Assembly (NCBI RefSeq): GCF_036325985.1
Contig: NZ_JAUHLI010000009.1
Coordinates: forward strand, 62,001-126,000
DNA: 64,000 nt
Direction of reading: 5' to 3'
DNA from: Alkalimonas cellulosilytica
GTDB lineage: Bacteria > Pseudomonadota > Gammaproteobacteria > Enterobacterales > Alteromonadaceae
The translations under genes and the position numbers were made by a program. Positions 62,085-64,000 of the stretch are shown piece by piece (the first letter of the stretch is position 1; every line of letters starts with the position of its first letter). The notes under the pieces are model-generated. The model searched no databases, had not been told where the DNA came from, and saw nothing but the letters and a program-made list of their open reading frames with translations.

Positions 62085-63869
62085 TTACTCCAGAATGGCT
62101 GCTAAGTGACGGGCAAAGGGGCGGGCCGCCATAAAGCCGGTGACACGGGATTGTGTCATTTCTTTCCCATCAGCATCAAAGAACAGCAGCGTAGGCAGGC
62201 CCAGCACCTGGTAGCGATCCAATAATTGCTGATTGGCCCGGGTCATGCGGGTGACATCAATTTTCAGCAGCACCATTTGCTGCAAGTAGGGCTGTACTTG
62301 CTCGGCCGGAAAGGTCAGCAGCTCGAACTCTTTGCAGGCCACGCACCACTCCGCGTACAAATCCAGTAATACCACCTGGCCATTGGCTTTAGCCTCGGCC
62401 AGCGCCTGATCCAATTCTGCCTGATCGGCTACCAGCCGGAATTGGCCCGGGGTTTGTTGCCCTGCAACAGTTGTTGCCATCGAAGGGCTGGCCGATTGAG
62501 GCCACAGCAGTTGCACATTAACCAGTACAGTTAAAATCAGCAGCAATTGCGCTGGTAGCCAGAGCGCGCTACGGGCTTTGGCATTGCTGAGCTGCTGCGA
62601 TACATAATGCAGGTACAAGGCGGCAGACAAGGCAAGTACCGAGCCCAGCAGCAAAGTCACCCAGCCGGGCACAAAACGATCCAATAACCAGACCGGCACC
62701 GCCAGTAGCAAAAAGCCGAAGATATTTTTCACCGCATACATCCACTGGCCGGCTTTAGGCAGCAGCTTAGCGCCCGAGCTACCCAGGATCAGCAGTGGCA
62801 AGCCCATGCCGAGGCTGAGTACATAGAGCGTAATGGCACCGCGCAACAGATCGCCACTTTGCGCGACGTACAGCAGGGCGGCAGTCAAGGGGGCTGTCGT
62901 ACAAGGGGAGGCAATCAGGCCGGATAAGCTGCCCATCACAAAAGCGCCCTTGGCCGAGCCACGTTGTTGTTTGTTGCTGATGGCCGCCACTTTGGCCTGC
63001 CAGGCGCTGGGTAGACTAAAATTCAGCGCACCAAACATGGCAAGAGCCAGCAGCACAAACAGCAGACTGACCAGCACTAATATCACCGGGTGTTGCAACA
63101 TGGCCTGAAAACGTACCCCCAGGCTGGCAATCACTAAACCGAGCAAGGCATAGGTGAGAGCCATGCCCTGTACATAGGCAAAGGACAGGCTGAAAGCTTT
63201 CTTATGGGATAAATCCTTGCCCTGACCGACAATAATGCTGGATAAGATCGGGTACATCGGAAACACGCACGGCGTAAATGCCAGGCCAAGGCCCAGGACG
63301 AAAAATACTCCCAGCGTCAGTAAAAAGCCGGAGCCTGCCAGGCGCTCGGCCAGGGTATTCTGGCTGGATACCGGTGCAGAGGAAGCGGTTGCAGCGCCAT
63401 TGCCAGCATCAGCGGCTAAGCCACCTGCAGCCTGGCTCAGAGGCACCGTTTTGGTGGTGGGCGGGTAGCAAAAGCCGGCTTCAGCACAGCCCTGATAACG
63501 CACCCGTAACTCGGCGTCCTCGCCGATATCCGATAAAGGCAGACGCAAAATCACCTGATGGTAGTAGACATCGGTCACACCGAAGAATTCGTCTTCAATG
63601 GTCATGGCCGCCGGGTAGCTTGGGTGTGAGAAGCTAACCGCAATGCCGGCAAACTTGAATTGCTCTTTGTACAGATAATAGCCGTCGGCAATGGTCCAGC
63701 TAAGCAGCAGCTCATCGTCCTGTTGGCGAAAATCAAACTGAAAGGCCTGATCGACCGGTAAAAAGCGTGACGACTCACCGGTAATGGCAGCCAAGACACT
63801 CTCATTAGCCTGGGCCGGCAACAGCGCCAGCCAGCACAACAACACGCCAGTCAATAACGATCGTAACAT
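62085..63869 (-). CDS. dsbD: Thiol:disulfide interchange protein DsbD
   Basis: This 594-residue protein has a signal peptide (MLRSLLTGVLLCWLALLPAQA) and an N-terminal periplasmic domain with the reactive Cys pair (YQGCAEAGFCYPPTT). The central eight-helix domain has its cysteines in FTPCVFPMYP and ASPCTTAPLT. The C-terminal thioredoxin-like domain has CxxC in YAEWCVACKEFELL. It passes electrons from cytoplasmic thioredoxin to periplasmic isomerases and to cytochrome c maturation. Length matches E. coli DsbD. The upstream partial frame is separated by 35 bp. Confidence 0.97.
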   Translation of the reverse strand: MLRSLLTGVLLCWLALLPAQANESVLAAITGESSRFLPVDQAFQFDFRQQDDELLLSWTIADGYYLYKEQFKFAGIAVSFSHPSYPAAMTIEDEFFGVTDVYYHQVILRLPLSDIGEDAELRVRYQGCAEAGFCYPPTTKTVPLSQAAGGLAADAGNGAATASSAPVSSQNTLAERLAGSGFLLTLGVFFVLGLGLAFTPCVFPMYPILSSIIVGQGKDLSHKKAFSLSFAYVQGMALTYALLGLVIASLGVRFQAMLQHPVILVLVSLLFVLLALAMFGALNFSLPSAWQAKVAAISNKQQRGSAKGAFVMGSLSGLIASPCTTAPLTAALLYVAQSGDLLRGAITLYVLSLGMGLPLLILGSSGAKLLPKAGQWMYAVKNIFGFLLLAVPVWLLDRFVPGWVTLLLGSVLALSAALYLHYVSQQLSNAKARSALWLPAQLLLILTVLVNVQLLWPQSASPSMATTVAGQQTPGQFRLVADQAELDQALAEAKANGQVVLLDLYAEWCVACKEFELLTFPAEQVQPYLQQMVLLKIDVTRMTRANQQLLDRYQVLGLPTLLFFDADGKEMTQSRVTGFMAARPFARHLAAILE

Positions 63870-63904
63870 CTATCGGCTCTCTTCTTGGTTTCAGGCAGGT
63901 CAGG

Positions 63905-64000
63905 CTATACGCTGCCCGACAGGTTCCGGTCTTGTTCGAAGCGATACAATACCAGTTTGCTGCTATCATTAGCAAAATCTGTTGTCACGCCGATTTCTGC
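63905..64000 (-). CDS. C-terminal 31 codons of an unidentified gene, 5' end outside window
   Basis: On the minus strand the frame entering from the right edge is open for 31 codons and stops with TAG at 63905-63907. The other two frames close within 10 codons. Residues read AEIGVTTDFANDSSKLVLYR and then FEQDRNLSGSV. It lies 35 bp upstream of dsbD on the same strand. FxsA or another gene commonly next to dsbD is possible, but the fragment is too short to name. Confidence 0.5.
   Translation of the reverse strand, partial: AEIGVTTDFANDSSKLVLYRFEQDRNLSGSV

Overview
The window is chromosomal DNA of a free-living, probably aquatic gammaproteobacterium. Gene content and the N-acetylglucosamine (GlcNAc) regulon point to the Alteromonadales/Chromatiaceae neighbourhood, for example Rheinheimera or Alishewanella. 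That placement is inference from gene content, not from a database match. Base composition looks even throughout. I see no rRNA, tRNA, CRISPR array, insertion sequence or prophage.

Layout. 1-4446 (minus): Mrp-type Na+/H+ antiporter genes mnhA, B, C and a truncated D. 4530-5582: a GT4 glycosyltransferase. 5706-9561: a Fur-box-preceded ferric iron ABC transporter (binding protein, permease, ATPase). 9555-12986 (minus): a DUF2799 lipoprotein, a GGDEF-EAL protein and a periplasmic solute-binding protein. 13117-18047: a GntP-type permease and a secreted MetX-like hydrolase, divergent from a TonB-dependent receptor. 18136-28235: a LuxR-type response regulator, isocitrate lyase, an amidase, two membrane proteins, a large SSS-type hybrid histidine kinase and 3-hydroxybutyrate dehydrogenase. 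The regulator and kinase look like a separated CrbS/CrbR acetate-response pair. 28598-30193: an AbgT transporter.

30235-43916 is a GlcNAc/chitin-oligosaccharide utilisation regulon: the LacI-type repressor NagR, a TonB receptor, a JmjC/cupin protein, a SapC-like protein, GH20 hexosaminidase, NagK, NagA, NagP and NagX. nagB lies apart at 51578-52372. Four good 18-bp palindromes (AATGACAGCGCTGTCATT type) sit at the promoters of the receptor, nagK/hex and nagB, and at one place with no gene: between the convergent sapC-like and hex genes. That fourth site directly follows a sigma70-like promoter, and about 200 nt later there is a strong intrinsic terminator. I read this as an undescribed NagR-controlled small RNA, the most interesting item here.

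44038-48170: a DUF1456 gene, coaD, a TetR regulator and the threonine-degradation pair kbl-tdh. 48359-51573: a tightly packed four-gene operon (histidine-rich membrane protein, DarB/StlD-like ketosynthase, haem-oxygenase-like diiron protein, unknown protein) that looks like an uncharacterised lipid or small-molecule pathway. 52499-64000 is mostly housekeeping on the minus strand (NlpE/META lipoprotein, acylphosphatase, purH, fis, dusB, a Zur-box-preceded histidine-rich lipoprotein, prmA, accC, accB, aroQ, dsbD), ending in the 3' tail of one more gene.
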